From Paracyclopina nana (taxonomy: Eukaryota > Arthropoda > Copepoda > Cyclopoida > Cyclopettidae), in assembly GCA_019096065.1 (NCBI GenBank), contig JAGUCH010000004.1, positions 2,542,001-2,606,000 of the forward strand: 64,000 nucleotides of DNA, in the 5' to 3' direction. Both the position numbers and the translations under genes were made by a program. The notes under the pieces were generated by a model. It was not told where the DNA came from. It did not search any database and saw nothing but the letters and a program-made list of their open reading frames with translations. Shown here one piece after another: positions 51,651 through 63,813 of the stretch (within the stretch, counting starts at the first letter, position 1; the number at the start of each line of letters is the position of its first letter).

Positions 51651-51669
51651 AGCGCCATCTAGCGGCCGC
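51651..51669 (-). promoter_or_regulatory. CTCF-like motif upstream of an untranslated exon
   Basis: AGCGCCATCTAGCGGCCGC is, on the minus strand, CCGCTAGATGGCGC, the best CTCF match in the window. It starts a CpG-rich stretch of about 80 bp just before the exon at 51757. Confidence 0.5.
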
Positions 51670-51756
51670 TTCGCGAAACTCGCGTTTTGCCTTTCTCTCC
51701 GCGCTTTCGCGACTTCTCCCGCCCAACTAACGCAACCTTTCATTTATATTTTTCAG

Positions 51757-51817
51757 GAAATGCCGAGAGGTCATGCCAAGATGGCCGCCGCTGTGGCTCC
51801 TCCCGGACAGAGCTGAG
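51757..51817 (+). other. Candidate untranslated exon with an 18-codon upstream frame
   Basis: The acceptor ATATTTTTCAG ends at 51756 and the donor GAG|GTAATT begins at 51818. The 61-bp exon is GC-rich against its surroundings and holds a complete small frame at 51760-51816 (MPRGHAKMAAAVAPPGQS, then stop). Such a frame could damp translation of the main protein. The CpG-rich block just upstream might instead mean a promoter here. Confidence 0.45.
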
Positions 51818-53640
51818 GTAATTATCCATTATAATGATCACTATAATTACCTTTATGGATCCACATGAGGCTTTCACAGTAGAGAATGTAAAAAGCAGTC
51901 TGACCCCGTTAATTGTTGCCAATTAGAGGTATTTTTGGCCGACTACAGCCGATTCAGAACAGGCTACACAAATCAGAATGAACTACACGTGTATTTGTGG
52001 TCTTTGAAAACCATTACTCATGCGAGTGAAAGTCGCACTGCTTTCGCATACTACATTCGCTTTATGTACCCGATACAATTTTATGGGTAAAAAAGTGGCC
52101 CATAATTAAAAAGTGTGGTAAAGCACGATATTTAAATAAGCCAATCCATCAAGTTGGCTGGAGAAACATCGATCAAAGCCCATAATGGTGCAATTTTTGT
52201 GCTGCCTAGTTTTATGCGCCTTGCGGCTGTATTGTTATTAATGGTTGTAATCTCCCTGGTCTGGGGAAGTAATTGCACGCAACAAAGGCTACGAAATAGC
52301 CTTTGTGTGCAAAACAGCCATCACTCATCATCAGAGATGACAGAGAGATTGATCTTGCCTTGCTTAAAGTCATACTACTGCTACCACCTTTTAACACCAC
52401 CAAAATCACTTAATTGAACATTTCAACTGTGCGAAAAAGTGAACAAGTTCCCCTTGAATTTCATAGTACTTTTTATTAGTAACGTAATCCTGTAGACACA
52501 TTAAGCTTGGCATGCTTGCACGGAGTAATTACAGCTTATGATGTTGCAGAAAAAAAGGAGAAAGTCGTTTTTCACGAGCATAAGTTCCATGCTGCAAACT
52601 TTGTGTTTTAGGCCCATGTAAATGTTAGCACACTTTGACGGTATTTATCCCCATTTGCAAGTGAAAGGCTGTCGTGTTCATGCAATGCTACCAGCCCAAA
52701 TGGACCATTGTGGAAAAACGCACACAGTGTGGACACTGTGTGCATTTGAAAAAATCAATCTTCTTTCATTGTGTTGAAGTTGAAATGTGCTGAGGCTCCA
52801 TTAGAAATGGGTGCATTAAGCCGTTTTACGCTCCACTTTTGGGGTGCTTTTGACTGTGACATGTCCCTTAGTGATTGCGGTTAGGGGCTATTTTATGGGC
52901 GAAATTCTGTATACGCGCGCGGGTAGGGAAACCAGGTGAAAAGGGGGGAAAAGCCTGGAGGGCTTTATTGACTGTTGCTCAGAAGGAATTTAGTGCTTAG
53001 CTGGCCGAAATGGCGCAATAAATGACCCAAAGAGAGAACCAGTAAAATTGGGGAATTGCCTAGCTCTCTGAGAGACTCGAGAAAGCTGAAAAAGATAAAT
53101 TGACGACCAATTTTGAAAGCTCCCAAGTTTGAAGAACACGCGGTGCCAGCATATATGCTATAGTAAATTACGACAACTACGAGGGCTTTCGAGCCTCCTG
53201 GTGGTTCTATAAAGCCCAAGGTGTCATGGCAAAAATTACGTCATGCCCTTTTTTATGAATTATTCACTATTTGACCGCTAAACGAGTGCTTGATTATTAG
53301 TTTGCGTCTCTCGCCATTCCAGGTTTACAACTCCTTTTTTTAGTTAGCTTCTTAAAAAGGGTGAATGTCAAGTCATTCTGGTGATCCTGACTCATCCACT
53401 AAACGAGAATAGTATTTTTGCCATGTTTTTAGCCTTAGGTTGCTTGCATACTACCCACAAAATGCCATAAACTACACAATTACAAAAAAAGTGAATACGA
53501 AGGACAAAGTTGCCATTTCTCCTCCAGAGCAGAGTAATTTCAAAAAATGTGGCCAAGATGAAAGGAGACAAATTTGAGCACCTAGAGGCTTTCTAATTAT
53601 CTATAAATGTATTCTGGAATATAAGTAAAATATAGCTTAA

Positions 53641-54430
53641 AAATGTAACAATACTGTCCTGATGACGAGTCCATATAGGGTTTTTCGCTCATGAGTAGTC
53701 AAATGAAAGATCATCGAGTGGCGAAGCCACGAGTGATCTGGAATTTTACTACGAATGAGCGAAAAACCCTATATGGACGAGTCATCAGGACAGTATTGAC
53801 ATTTTTGTCAGCTTCGTGACGGTTAAAAGTCCCAGAAGTACTGTTAAATGCTAAAAATGTATTAATTTACCAATTAAATTGGCCTCAAAAACGAAAGCTC
53901 GTTTGCAGGTAAAACTTTGCGGTCAATCGCGCGCGCGCATCTCCAGTAAGAGCTCAGCACTTGCAGGGTAACCAGATATTTGGAGGGATTTTTACTATTT
54001 AGCCAGAATTTTTCCAAAAAGCACCCAATAAACGAGTTTGACTCAAAACTGATTGAGAATGTTTCAGATATTTAAATTTCTTCATTAGGATTGATTTGGA
54101 AGATTATCTTTGAATGCAATGTAATCTTTTTTTATTATGCCATCATGATTATGAAACTCAATGAGTTCTGATAGTACATTGGTAGAGTGCTGACCTTCCA
54201 CTCAGCCGACCCAAGATCGAATCCCAGTAAGACCTTTTTTTTAATTGAAGAAGAACTCTCAAGTTGCCAACCGTACAATAATGGATATTATTTCTTCACA
54301 TGTGATGAAAAAATGGTCATTATTGTACAGTAGATGCGAGCGCACGCCAAATCTCAGCAAAATACAAGGATTTTCGCTTCACTGCCGTATGTAGTGAACC
54401 CACCGCCAAGTTGACAAAAATGTCAATTTT
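53641..54430 (+). mobile_element. Composite repeat, copy C
   Basis: Palindrome 53649-53798, tRNA-like segment 54165-54232 (A-box-like GGTAGAGTGC, B-box GATCGAATCCC), conserved tail with hairpin ending TTGACAAAAATGTCAATT. It is the shortest and closest to a plain copy. It shares with B the GCGGTCAATCGCGC middle block. Confidence 0.75.
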
Positions 54431-55349
54431 TAATTATGGCTTTTGCATGTAGCGTATAAGGTAGGAGAGCATTCGGCCAACTTTTTCTTCATGTGGCATC
54501 AGCTGACTTTCAATTCCCAGTCGAGTAGTATTACGAGGTCCCAAAATACGTACGTGACTCAATGGCTGTAATGGTTCGGTAAGAACTCTGGAAATGTAGC
54601 TTTCCTTTTTTTTCGCCAAAACGATCACTATATAGTTACAATGATACATTTATAGGTACTTTTGCCTCCCTTATTTTTTTTATTTCGGCCAATACGCATT
54701 GTAGCAAAATAGCTCGAAAATTCCTCAAAATTCTGTATTTCTGTTGACATGTTTTCGAAGCCTCTCAATTCATCACGGAAAAATGTACAACTTTTGGGGT
54801 GGAAGGTGGAGAAACATGTTTTGAACATGGCAATTTTTGAAAATGGCACTTGCATGAAAGGCTGGTATTTCAGAGCATGATTTTGCACGCAATCCAGCAT
54901 TTTTCCACGCGCGCCGCTCTTGCCTCGTTGTTGTTGCCATGTTTTCATTTCTAAATGGCTCTTTGGCTTTTTTAATGATGACCACTTTTCACGACATCTT
55001 GCCATACTAGCTGCTATAAGACCCCCTTTTTATGCTAAAACTGGCCTTTCACTTCCCTGTAATTACATCTTTTTCAACTTATTTTTAAGAAAATACGACT
55101 ACAGCTCTTTTGACCCGGTTCACCTGGTCAATTATTGGCAATATTACCAAAAAATTAGCCAAATTTTCTCGCTATTTTTTTCAGTTTTGTTATGCCACAA
55201 TCGGCCTTTTCTTCAGGCAACGCTTGATAAGGCCACTTAATTTTCAACCTTTTTAAGCTTCTGTATCGCACTATAATTTTCGGTCATAATAAGCATAATA
55301 TTGAGCTATATATTCTGTAAAATGCTTCTTTATATTTTTTGGTGTATAT

Positions 55350-55589
55350 TTGGTTGCTGTCGCGCTCATGACTTTCATCGAGAGCCCGTGCGGAAGCGAG
55401 AGCTCGATCCGGCAACTTTGACGGTAAAACCATGCTTTTGTGGTTCTCTTATGTCAGTCAGTGCTCGATCCGCGCGCGAGAAGTGCACGGCTCTTTTCAG
55501 TGATATCCCAGCAGCCAAAAAGTGTTTGTCGCGAAGAGTGAAAATTATATCTGGTGTTGTGTTGCTGTTGTTGTTGCTTTTCGTGCAAG
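55350..55589 (+). promoter_or_regulatory. Possible alternative promoter and first exon
   Basis: A CpG-rich patch (CGATCCGCGCGCGAGAAG) with an initiator-like TCAGTCAGT at 55454 is followed by a stretch ending TCGTGCAAG|GTGATT, a plausible donor at 55590. It lies 5 kb before the first coding exon of the large gene on the same strand. Confidence 0.35.
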
Positions 55590-57243
55590 GTGATTTTGGT
55601 GAGGAAAATGGCGAATTTCTCGCCCCATTTGCGTAATGAGAATGCTTTCAACTACTTTGGAATGCCATTAGGCCGCGTGGAGCTCTGCTGCGAGGCTAGA
55701 TCAAAGTTTGCCAGATTAAAGCCTCGGCTAATTCTTACATCCTACCTAAAAACGAGCGAGTTTAGACAACGTAGCGTTTTCTTCAAAGAAAAGCCTCCTT
55801 TTGAAATCAACACTAGGCAAAATGGCTTCTTCTCCTTCAGGAAGTTGACCCCTTTGAAAGTGGAGATGATGGAAAAATCTCCTTATTTTTTCTTGGGCTG
55901 TTTTGCAGTGTCAAGAGCCTCCTCCATTGAAACTTGATGAAATAAAGAAAGCTCGACTTTTGGTGTAGGCTTTTGTCAAGTTTGTCAAGTGTTGCTCTCC
56001 TCCAAATTGGCAGCTTGAAAATGCACCCCACCTCAACTCCTCGTGGATCATTTTTGAAAAAGTTTCCTAATCTTATCAATTCCTGTCTATAAAATTAGCC
56101 CAACTTTTCTTGTTGTACTCTTATTGGAAAGCAGCCAGCCATCAGCTTCTGTGCATAAGATATATTTTTTAAAAGCTGGACAAAAGCTCACAATCAATAT
56201 TTTTGAGAGCAACGTTTAGGGTGTTGGCAAATGACTTTTCACCATTTTCCCACTTAAAAATGTCAAGGGCCATATTTCAAGAGCCATTTATCAAGGCTGG
56301 CTCTAGAAACAGGATTGCTCTGCTGCTAGTAGAAAAACTTGAGAGTGGAATTCAATTGAAAATGTGCCTCCCATTAGGCCAAGACTAATGGGCAGCACAA
56401 AAATAGATTTGCATTTGCTGTAGTTGTACCTTGAAGGAACTTCTAGGGCCAAGGTTTGCCTTTGGCGTCAACCATCCATTTGATGAAAGCAAACAGAGCA
56501 CATAATGGACCATTACAAGAATTGTGCCCAAACAAACACTGACACACACACAGTGGCATAAAAAATTGCATTTATGGCCAATTCAGGGCCACAAACGATA
56601 ACTGAAGTAGTACTTTCTTGGTCCTGTTCTGATTTCAGCTATTGATTCTCATTATTATGACCAAGGTGGAAGTTCAAAAAAACTTTCTGGGCATTTAGCA
56701 CTAGCTCGCAGGGAATATACTGTGGCATTACACTAAAGCCCAGCTGAAGGGCATGACTTTTGATCGATATTTTGTGTAATGCTACATAAAGTAGTGGAAA
56801 TGGCTGTTACTTCAAAGCTCTGTGCACGCTATACGTTTCAAATGTGTCATAAACAGCAGGAAATTGTTGGAGCACTAAAAAAACGTTAGCATAAAAAACT
56901 TTCCTTTTTATTCTGAGGCATTTCATGATTTCTTGCCGACGATTATTGCCAACTTTGGTCGATGACAGATCGAAACTAGGCCTACTTGTGTGCCTCACTG
57001 GCAAAGTCAAAGTCAGCATTTTGGCCCTTTCTTGTAGTTGCACGCTGCCCTGCTAAGTTGTTGCAGCTGATGTATAATGGCTCTTCGCTGGAATGATTCA
57101 GCAAAAATGACCCCAGTTTATTATAGTATGCTACTGAAGGCCATAACATAGGAATTGGGCTTACAGCTCTGCTTTGCTTCACCCGCAGGAAAAAAGTAAT
57201 TTACCAATTCTCTATTGAACTTGACAGCGCAGCGTGCTAAACA

Positions 57244-57523
57244 ATAGCCTTAGTGGAACTTAGTTGCGGTATTTTAGCACAGAGTGGCGCTTCAGTCGCT
57301 CATCGGGGCAGTCCGAAAAAAAATGCTCTAAAACTCGGTTTAAACTTAGCTGAAAATGCCAAACTCCCTTCAATGCGTCGAAATATCATCAAGTTTGCCT
57401 CAAAAGTCCAATAAAACCCACTGAAACCCTTGAATTACGAAAATAATCTGCCCCGATGGAGCTCCCAGCGCCATCTCGCGTAGGAATTATCCCTACTCAA
57501 AACTGTTGTTCCACTAAGGCTAT
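57244..57523. mobile_element. 280-bp MITE with ATAGCCTTAGTGGAAC ends
   Basis: ATAGCCTTAGTGGAAC at the left and its exact inverse at 57508-57523. A second nested pair (CATCGGGGCAG and CTGCCCCGATG) lies inside, and a CTCF-like CGCCATCTCGCG near 57470. No coding capacity. Confidence 0.7.
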
Positions 57524-58808
57524 AGAGTGTAATTAATCCTCAGCAAAAGAACTAGTATGTACACTCACTTGGAATGTGAAAAATACTAGTGTAGTACATC
57601 TTTAAGAATACAGGTGACATTTTTTGAATATCCTCTGGATGATCCGGAAATTGGCTTTTTTTGGATGGACTCGCCTTTCTTGCAGTGCGAGGGAATTTCG
57701 GATCGATGATGATCTTGGTTGTGCCAGGTTCTCCTCCTCATGAATATTTCCACTGATATCTTCAAGATTTTGTACCCATCAAACGTATCCTCTGCTGCTG
57801 TAATGTGTAATAAAATTCCCCTCTCCCTCGCTCGCATTATTATAGATGCGAGAAGTTTCGTAGCAGTTGCACAAAGCCTTGGTGCATTGTTGCGAGTTTC
57901 CGCAAAAGATCAGATACATACATCCGCATGTAAATGAGCGAAATACTGGTAGGGAAAAATTAAGGCTGAAAACCAGGACAGTAGTATTTGAACAAGATTG
58001 GTTTTATTGATTTCTGCTGCTGTCACTCGACGAATCAATTTCTCAATTTCCTTTGTTGTCAAGGCAAAAACATTCATGTTGCATTGAAGTAACAATTGAA
58101 GGCTTCTTCGACTTGCGCAGCTCTGTCGATGTAAATACATCGGCCCCACTTTTTTTGTTAAAGCACACCCTCATTTCCAATCAGTGCACTCATGTCAATT
58201 GCACTCACTTGCCAGCAGAGATAGACTTTGTGTGTAAAGGAAACCATTTCCAGTGAAGTAGATTGCAGGTTTTATTATTAACTGGGCTTCTTTCATACCA
58301 CCAAATGATAGTCATAGCCTGACTGGAGAAAGCATGCAAAAAAGGCTGACCTAAAATGGTATCAATAATAGTGGTGTAGCTAAAATCTGGCTCAATAGCT
58401 TTGAATGATTCAAGCTGATTTCTTGGCTGGCTTAAAAATGAATGATGACATTTACCTGCCTGTTAAAATCAATTATTTCTTCACATCTCGGAGTTTTGTC
58501 AAAGTTTCACATCTTGTTCACTTTGCAGTCCTTCTTCATAATTAGAAAAAAACTATTTTAACAGACAAAGATTTTTAAGGAAGCAAATTTAAAAATACTA
58601 TACCATGCCATGAGTTGGTAGTTTTTGGGTAATGCAGCAACACATGACAGGTATATCGAAGGAAAAAGGTCAATGTTCCCCATGGGAGCAAGTTAAGGGT
58701 TCTTTTGTTCATCTCATTTGGCATATTATAAGAAACACCAGGTGCAGCAAGGAAAACGTCTGCGGTTTTGCCAAAAAATTGGCTACTGCTGCTATTGCAG
58801 TAGACTTG

Positions 58809-58953
58809 GGCTTAGTCTCTTCTGGAGATTTCATAGTGACCAAGCCACGGTCATTATCGTTTCTTATGTACTGAGTAGGTTGCGATGGAACTACATAAGA
58901 ATCGATAATGACCGTGGCTTGGTCACTATGAAATCTCCAGAAGAGACTAAGCC
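58809..58953. repeat. 145-bp near-perfect hairpin
   Basis: Arms 58809-58870 and 58892-58953 are inverse over 62 bp with one mismatch, separated by a 21-base loop. Ends are GGCTTAGTCTC and inverse. No second copy in the window and no clear target duplication. Confidence 0.85.
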
Positions 58954-60558
58954 TACATTATATACATCTAGGTAACTCAATTTCAAGACATGAAGCTGCT
59001 GAAAAGCATCTTGTTTTTATTGCATTATGTGGTGGGTCCAACTCAAGAGCTTTTTCCATCAAGCCTTTGAAAATCCTCTCTTGCTTACTTGCTTATACAT
59101 ATATGGTCAATATATGGTATTTTGCACATGGCTTCTTTTCATTTTTTGCCTTTGTTAGGGCGGCAAAGCGGATGTTGTGTTTCTTTAGTTTTTCCCTTTT
59201 TGTACCCAGAAAAGCAGCTTTTCTCCCTAAGAAAGACCTCACTTGAAGTGGGCTTTGCAAATGGAAGGTGGCACCCTCGCAGAAAAGAGCTAGGTGTTTT
59301 AAAGGTGGCCTCATAGCTATTCACATATTTTTTTTTTCGGCTCCTCGGATTTATAGCGAGAGCATTTTTCATTTCATGTTTCTTCGCGCCACCCCTAAGG
59401 AGCATAAATCCAACTTTCATATCACTGTGGGATAAATGTATTGATATATATCTCAATTTACGCCCAGATCATGAAAAGTAAACAGGAGCAGGCCAAAAAG
59501 AAAGAACAGCTTGCGGATTTTCATGGCAAAGTATTGCTTACGCGCATGCAGCTTTAGCTTTATATGCACATGACAAACTCAATAAAAAAGTATTTGAAAA
59601 CTTTTCACGGAAAAGTTGGCGCTTTTTCACCACGGCCATCACAGTTTTTAGGAAATCTAGCATCTACGGTGGAATCAGTTGGGCTCTAGCTACATTGCAG
59701 CATTTCATATATATCACTTACAAAAGCAATTTTGCGCAAAACAAACAGAAGAGAAGTAGAAAAAATTAGCGGCATATTAGTTTATACCAACAGCTAGCAC
59801 GCGTCTGCTGGAAGTGACAGCTTCTGAAATTGTTTTCAAATAAAACCAGAAAATGGTTGCTGTTGCTGCTGTGACATCCAGCTTGGGGGAGTTTAATGTT
59901 TTATGAGTCAGTTTTCCCGCCGAGCAGTGCTGCTCCCCCAGAAACTTTGTCTTTTCTTGGGAAATGAAAACTGACAACTTTATTGGACACACACCTTGGC
60001 GAAATTCTAAGCTGGATATGGCAACTAACTCTACCTTACCACACTGGGAATTGAGTTGAACCATTTCAGCTTTCTTATACACAATAATACGCGGAGCAAG
60101 ATAGGAAAAAGGGGGTAAAAAAGCTAGGGTATAATCCTGACTGAATCCAAAGAGCAACAGCTGCAAGCAACAGCTTCTGTATCCCAAGAGCTTGCAACAA
60201 CAACAACAACAACAGCACCACCAGCAGATTTGAGCCAAAGAAGAAAGAGTGCCATTATCATCATCATGGTGGAGGAGAACAAATTAAAGAAAAAGTGCTG
60301 GTGCAATAGTGGAAATAAGTGAAATGGCTATTGTAGGGGGCAGCATAATAATTAAGGAGGGGCTAAGGTGGCCATGTGGGCTGGCAACTCTCAGCAACTG
60401 AGGAAGGAGTGCTGAGCATCATAAATAGTGGTTTTTAAAATTAACAGCACAAAATATACCCTGCACAGCACCTTTCTCCTACTGTTGTGTGAAAGCCATG
60501 ATGGATCCAAGGGTGTCAATGTTATTTGCTTTTTCTATACACTCTTGACAAATTGCAG

Positions 60559-60713
60559 GTTTGATGGAGCGCAGAGAGCTTGAAACAGGTTGTTCCTGCT
60601 ATCGTCCTACACTTTGAGCTAAAGTAAAACAAAAACCCTAATAATGGACCCCCATAATTTCCTGGCAACCCTGTTTCTGCTCTATGCTGCTGCTGGCTCA
60701 GCTCACGCTTCGG
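60559..60713 (+). CDS. First coding exon of the large gene: signal peptide
   Basis: The acceptor CAAATTGCAG ends at 60558 and a consensus donor GGGTAAGTT follows at 60714. Coding starts at ATG 60644 and gives MDPHNFLATLFLLYAAAGSA-HAS, a textbook signal peptide, leaving phase 1. The protein is therefore secreted or a membrane receptor. The leader also contains a short upstream frame from 60563 that ends before the main start. No later exon is recognised in the window, so the gene should continue beyond 64,000. The product is not identifiable from 23 residues. Confidence 0.6.
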
Positions 60714-63700
60714 GTAAGTTCACATCTTTTGTTTTTCTTTCCTAACTAGTAGTACATTTGTGTATCTTCTGGAGTAGCCCTTTTTTGAGGTGTCAGGAGT
60801 GTGACACTAATGCTGGGATTATTGGACATCTCTTGAAACATCTCGAGCTCTATTGCAGCCTGGTTGATTCACAAAGCAAATAAAAGAGACCGTTTCTTTT
60901 GAGGCCATTCAGATAGCATATCAGCTAGCTAAGGATATGAAAAAAGAGGCCTGTAATCATTATTTCTGGCTGCCAGAAAAAGTGCAAGAAAAGGCTTGTT
61001 GTAGCAGGTGTGGTGTAATTTTGTGAGAGTGGGTTAATCTTCATCCAATGGAGAGTTGCATTGTGTTGTGAATGTAGCATATCCAAAGTGAGTAGCACTT
61101 TGGGCCTTTTTTGGCCTAAACTTTTCCCATTGCACTGCTGAGCTACTATAGCATATATGGGAGTACAGCAACACTGGGAATTTTCTGTTAAGTTTGGCAA
61201 CAGCAGCAAAAAGAAATCTCATGTTGTGTAACTGTTGTGTGTCAGTTTATCAGGGAGCCAGCTAGCTGGAATGGTGGAAGCAACATATGCTACTTTTATG
61301 CTACATTCTCCCGAAAGAAAAAGGGTAGCAGCCAGAGAGAAGGAGAAGAAAGTTTGTTGCTTGAAAATTGCCCCAAATGTGAAGAACCACAAAAAATCCT
61401 TCAGATGCTTCTTCTTCTTCCTAGCTCCAAAGTGTGGCAGCAACATTTTCTTCATCTCATCTATTATTAACTACTGGCTGTAGTCTAATTGAATTTTAAA
61501 GCAGGAAAACTTTGCTGACCTCTCCTCAAGGTGAAAGGGAATTGAAAAATTCCTCACTCAAACCATGTAATCACCTTATTACTCCACAACAAAGCTTGAT
61601 ATGATGAGAACATTGCTGAGTATAATATGGTGGTTGTAGTCGTTTTTATGGAGCCTTCTTTTCATGCTGCTTTATAGTGAGTCATATTATACTTTACTCT
61701 CGTCAAAGGCTATTTACTCTTGAGCTCCTTTGTATTCTGTTATGCAATATCTCACCTCTTCAATACGCACACCAAGTTAAAGGCTTTCTCCTCCTCCTCC
61801 TCATTGAAAATTCGAAAAATCTATAATGAATTACAGGCTAATGATTGATGAATCCATTCCAGACTTTGACATGGATCGTCCTCGTCATCCTTTGGCCTTT
61901 TCATGAAAAATCCGTGCAAAACATTTGAGTTTTCAGCATGAATCCCATCGTTCCAATATTATCGAAATCCTTTAGACAGATCGACTCTAAGTACGAGCAG
62001 CATCTTGAGAAAAAAGACAGCTAGCTCTAGTATCTATGCTTGTAGCGAGGGTGACAATTTCCCTAAATTGTTTTTCTAGTAGAGGTTTGAAAGACAGACA
62101 GACACAGAAATAAGGGAAAAGGGTCCCCTTTTATTGTATAGTAGTAGCCCTTTTTTCGCATGATTGCATGATGATTTGGGCTGCCTGTCAATCAGCCTGT
62201 CTGGGATGCAAGAAAGAATAAAAAATTCTCTATCCAGCCATGGTAATTTACAAAGAGAAGAATGTAAATAATATGATTTTGCATGCCATGGCGTAATGCT
62301 GTAACGGTATTTGATTTTGGTATGTTGTGGTTATATACTTGTGTAGTATGTAGAACACAACTGTTATTGCGGGGATCATGTTAAGTACCAGCAACTACTG
62401 CACATAACTTTCATGCGTGGAAAAGCCTTTTTGGGTAATGACAGTTGAGCACGAAATTCAGCAATTGGACCATGCTGGTCTTGGAGGGAAAGGAGCTGGT
62501 TTTTCCCTTGGGCATTATATAGTAGCACAAAGAATCCATACCCTTTCCATTGATCTATTTATCATCATCGCATCTGTCATTATGGAAGTAATCAGGCTCT
62601 CGCATCTCGGGTTTCTCCTTCCTCGTCTGCCGCTTACAGGTGGAAAAATTACCTATTACATGCTGGTAATAGGTTACACTAACTTTTGTGCAGCTCAGGA
62701 AATTAGCCTAACAGTTTGTAAGCAGGCTGCATGGCTAGTGGAAGCTGTGATTAAATATGGATGTCAAAACCTCAGGATACCAAGGTATATGGTAAATCTT
62801 CTGGAAAACTTTGCAGCCTCTTCCTCGCATATGGTATACGCTGGCGGTATATACTTTATGGTGGAAGAAGAAAGCTTGATAAGACAACTTTTTGCCATGT
62901 ACTGCCGAAATAATGGCGAATTATGGCACATTTCTGCAACTTTCTGATTGCTTTGAATTGACGGCGGTAGACTTCATGGCCTTCTATATACCAATATGCT
63001 AGTATGACTTTCTTGTAATTGAGAGTATGTGGTATATTATTGTGTGTGTGTGTGGTAATAATGGTATATAGTACTACATTGTATCTATCCCCATTTGCGG
63101 GTAAATAATCAGGTTAGCCTTGCCATCCCCACAAGCACACATTCTTATTAGTTTTTCCATTCTCAATTGTTTCCGCTTGGAAGTCATTTGTCACGGATTT
63201 TGAAGCGTGCAAGAGATGAATTTCCCGTGTCAAAATGGGATGGTAGAGACCATTAATTCCTTGGCATGAAAAAAGTTGCATTCCGCTCTGAGAGAGAGAG
63301 AGAGAGAAAGTCGATATTTATTGTGAGGGTCATGCAGAGTAACTACTACAAGTTTTTCATTAGAAAGTCATGCGCGTAGCCAGTAGCCATTGTGTGTAAT
63401 ACAGCAGCAGCAAAATATGAGTCGCAAAAGAGGTGGGAACCAAATGCATAACCTAGCTGCAACAACTAACCGCACACACACACACACACATTGGGAAAAT
63501 GGAGCTAATCAAGCTTGATGAAAAAGCTTGCAATATTGCATGTGAAATGTAAATGAACAAGATTTTACTAGTCTACTGCCATATATACTATACTCTGGTG
63601 TTCAGGATAAATTGGACATGAAATACGAGAAGAAAGACACGAATAAATATAGAATGAAAATACACACGATGAATTTTATGAAGAGTGATGTGAATAGGTT

Positions 63701-63813
63701 GAAGGTTTATTTGGAACTGCCGCAATGGGCTCAGTTTTATATACAGTTCAGCGTTACCAGATATTCTTACATATTAGTATTTTGTACAGTTTCTTTTCTC
63801 TTTTTGGGAGGGC
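60714..63813. other. Intron or intergenic, no further exon recognised
   Basis: AT-rich with microsatellites (TG 63041-63054, GA 63289-63308, CA 63472-63490). One 176-codon frame at 62417-62947 lacks any family feature and is not called. The following minus-strand gene would be nested in, or would end, this large gene. Confidence 0.4.

Larger units (their letters stand above)
31872..60558 (+). other. Giant 5' intron region with embedded repeats
   Basis: Nearly 29 kb without a supported protein-coding exon; open frames are short and unrelated to known families. It separates a CpG promoter from the first coding exon, broken only by small untranslated exons at 32.2 and 51.76 kb and a possible second promoter near 55.5 kb. 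The intervals not covered by listed repeats are AT-rich with microsatellite-like runs (for example TG at 37079-37094 and AAC/GCA triplets near 60190). Assignment to one gene is inference from splice signals and order. Confidence 0.4.

Noticed and set aside
62417-62947. 176-codon open frame
   Set aside because: No family features, no splice partners, composition like the flanking intron. A chance frame is likely.
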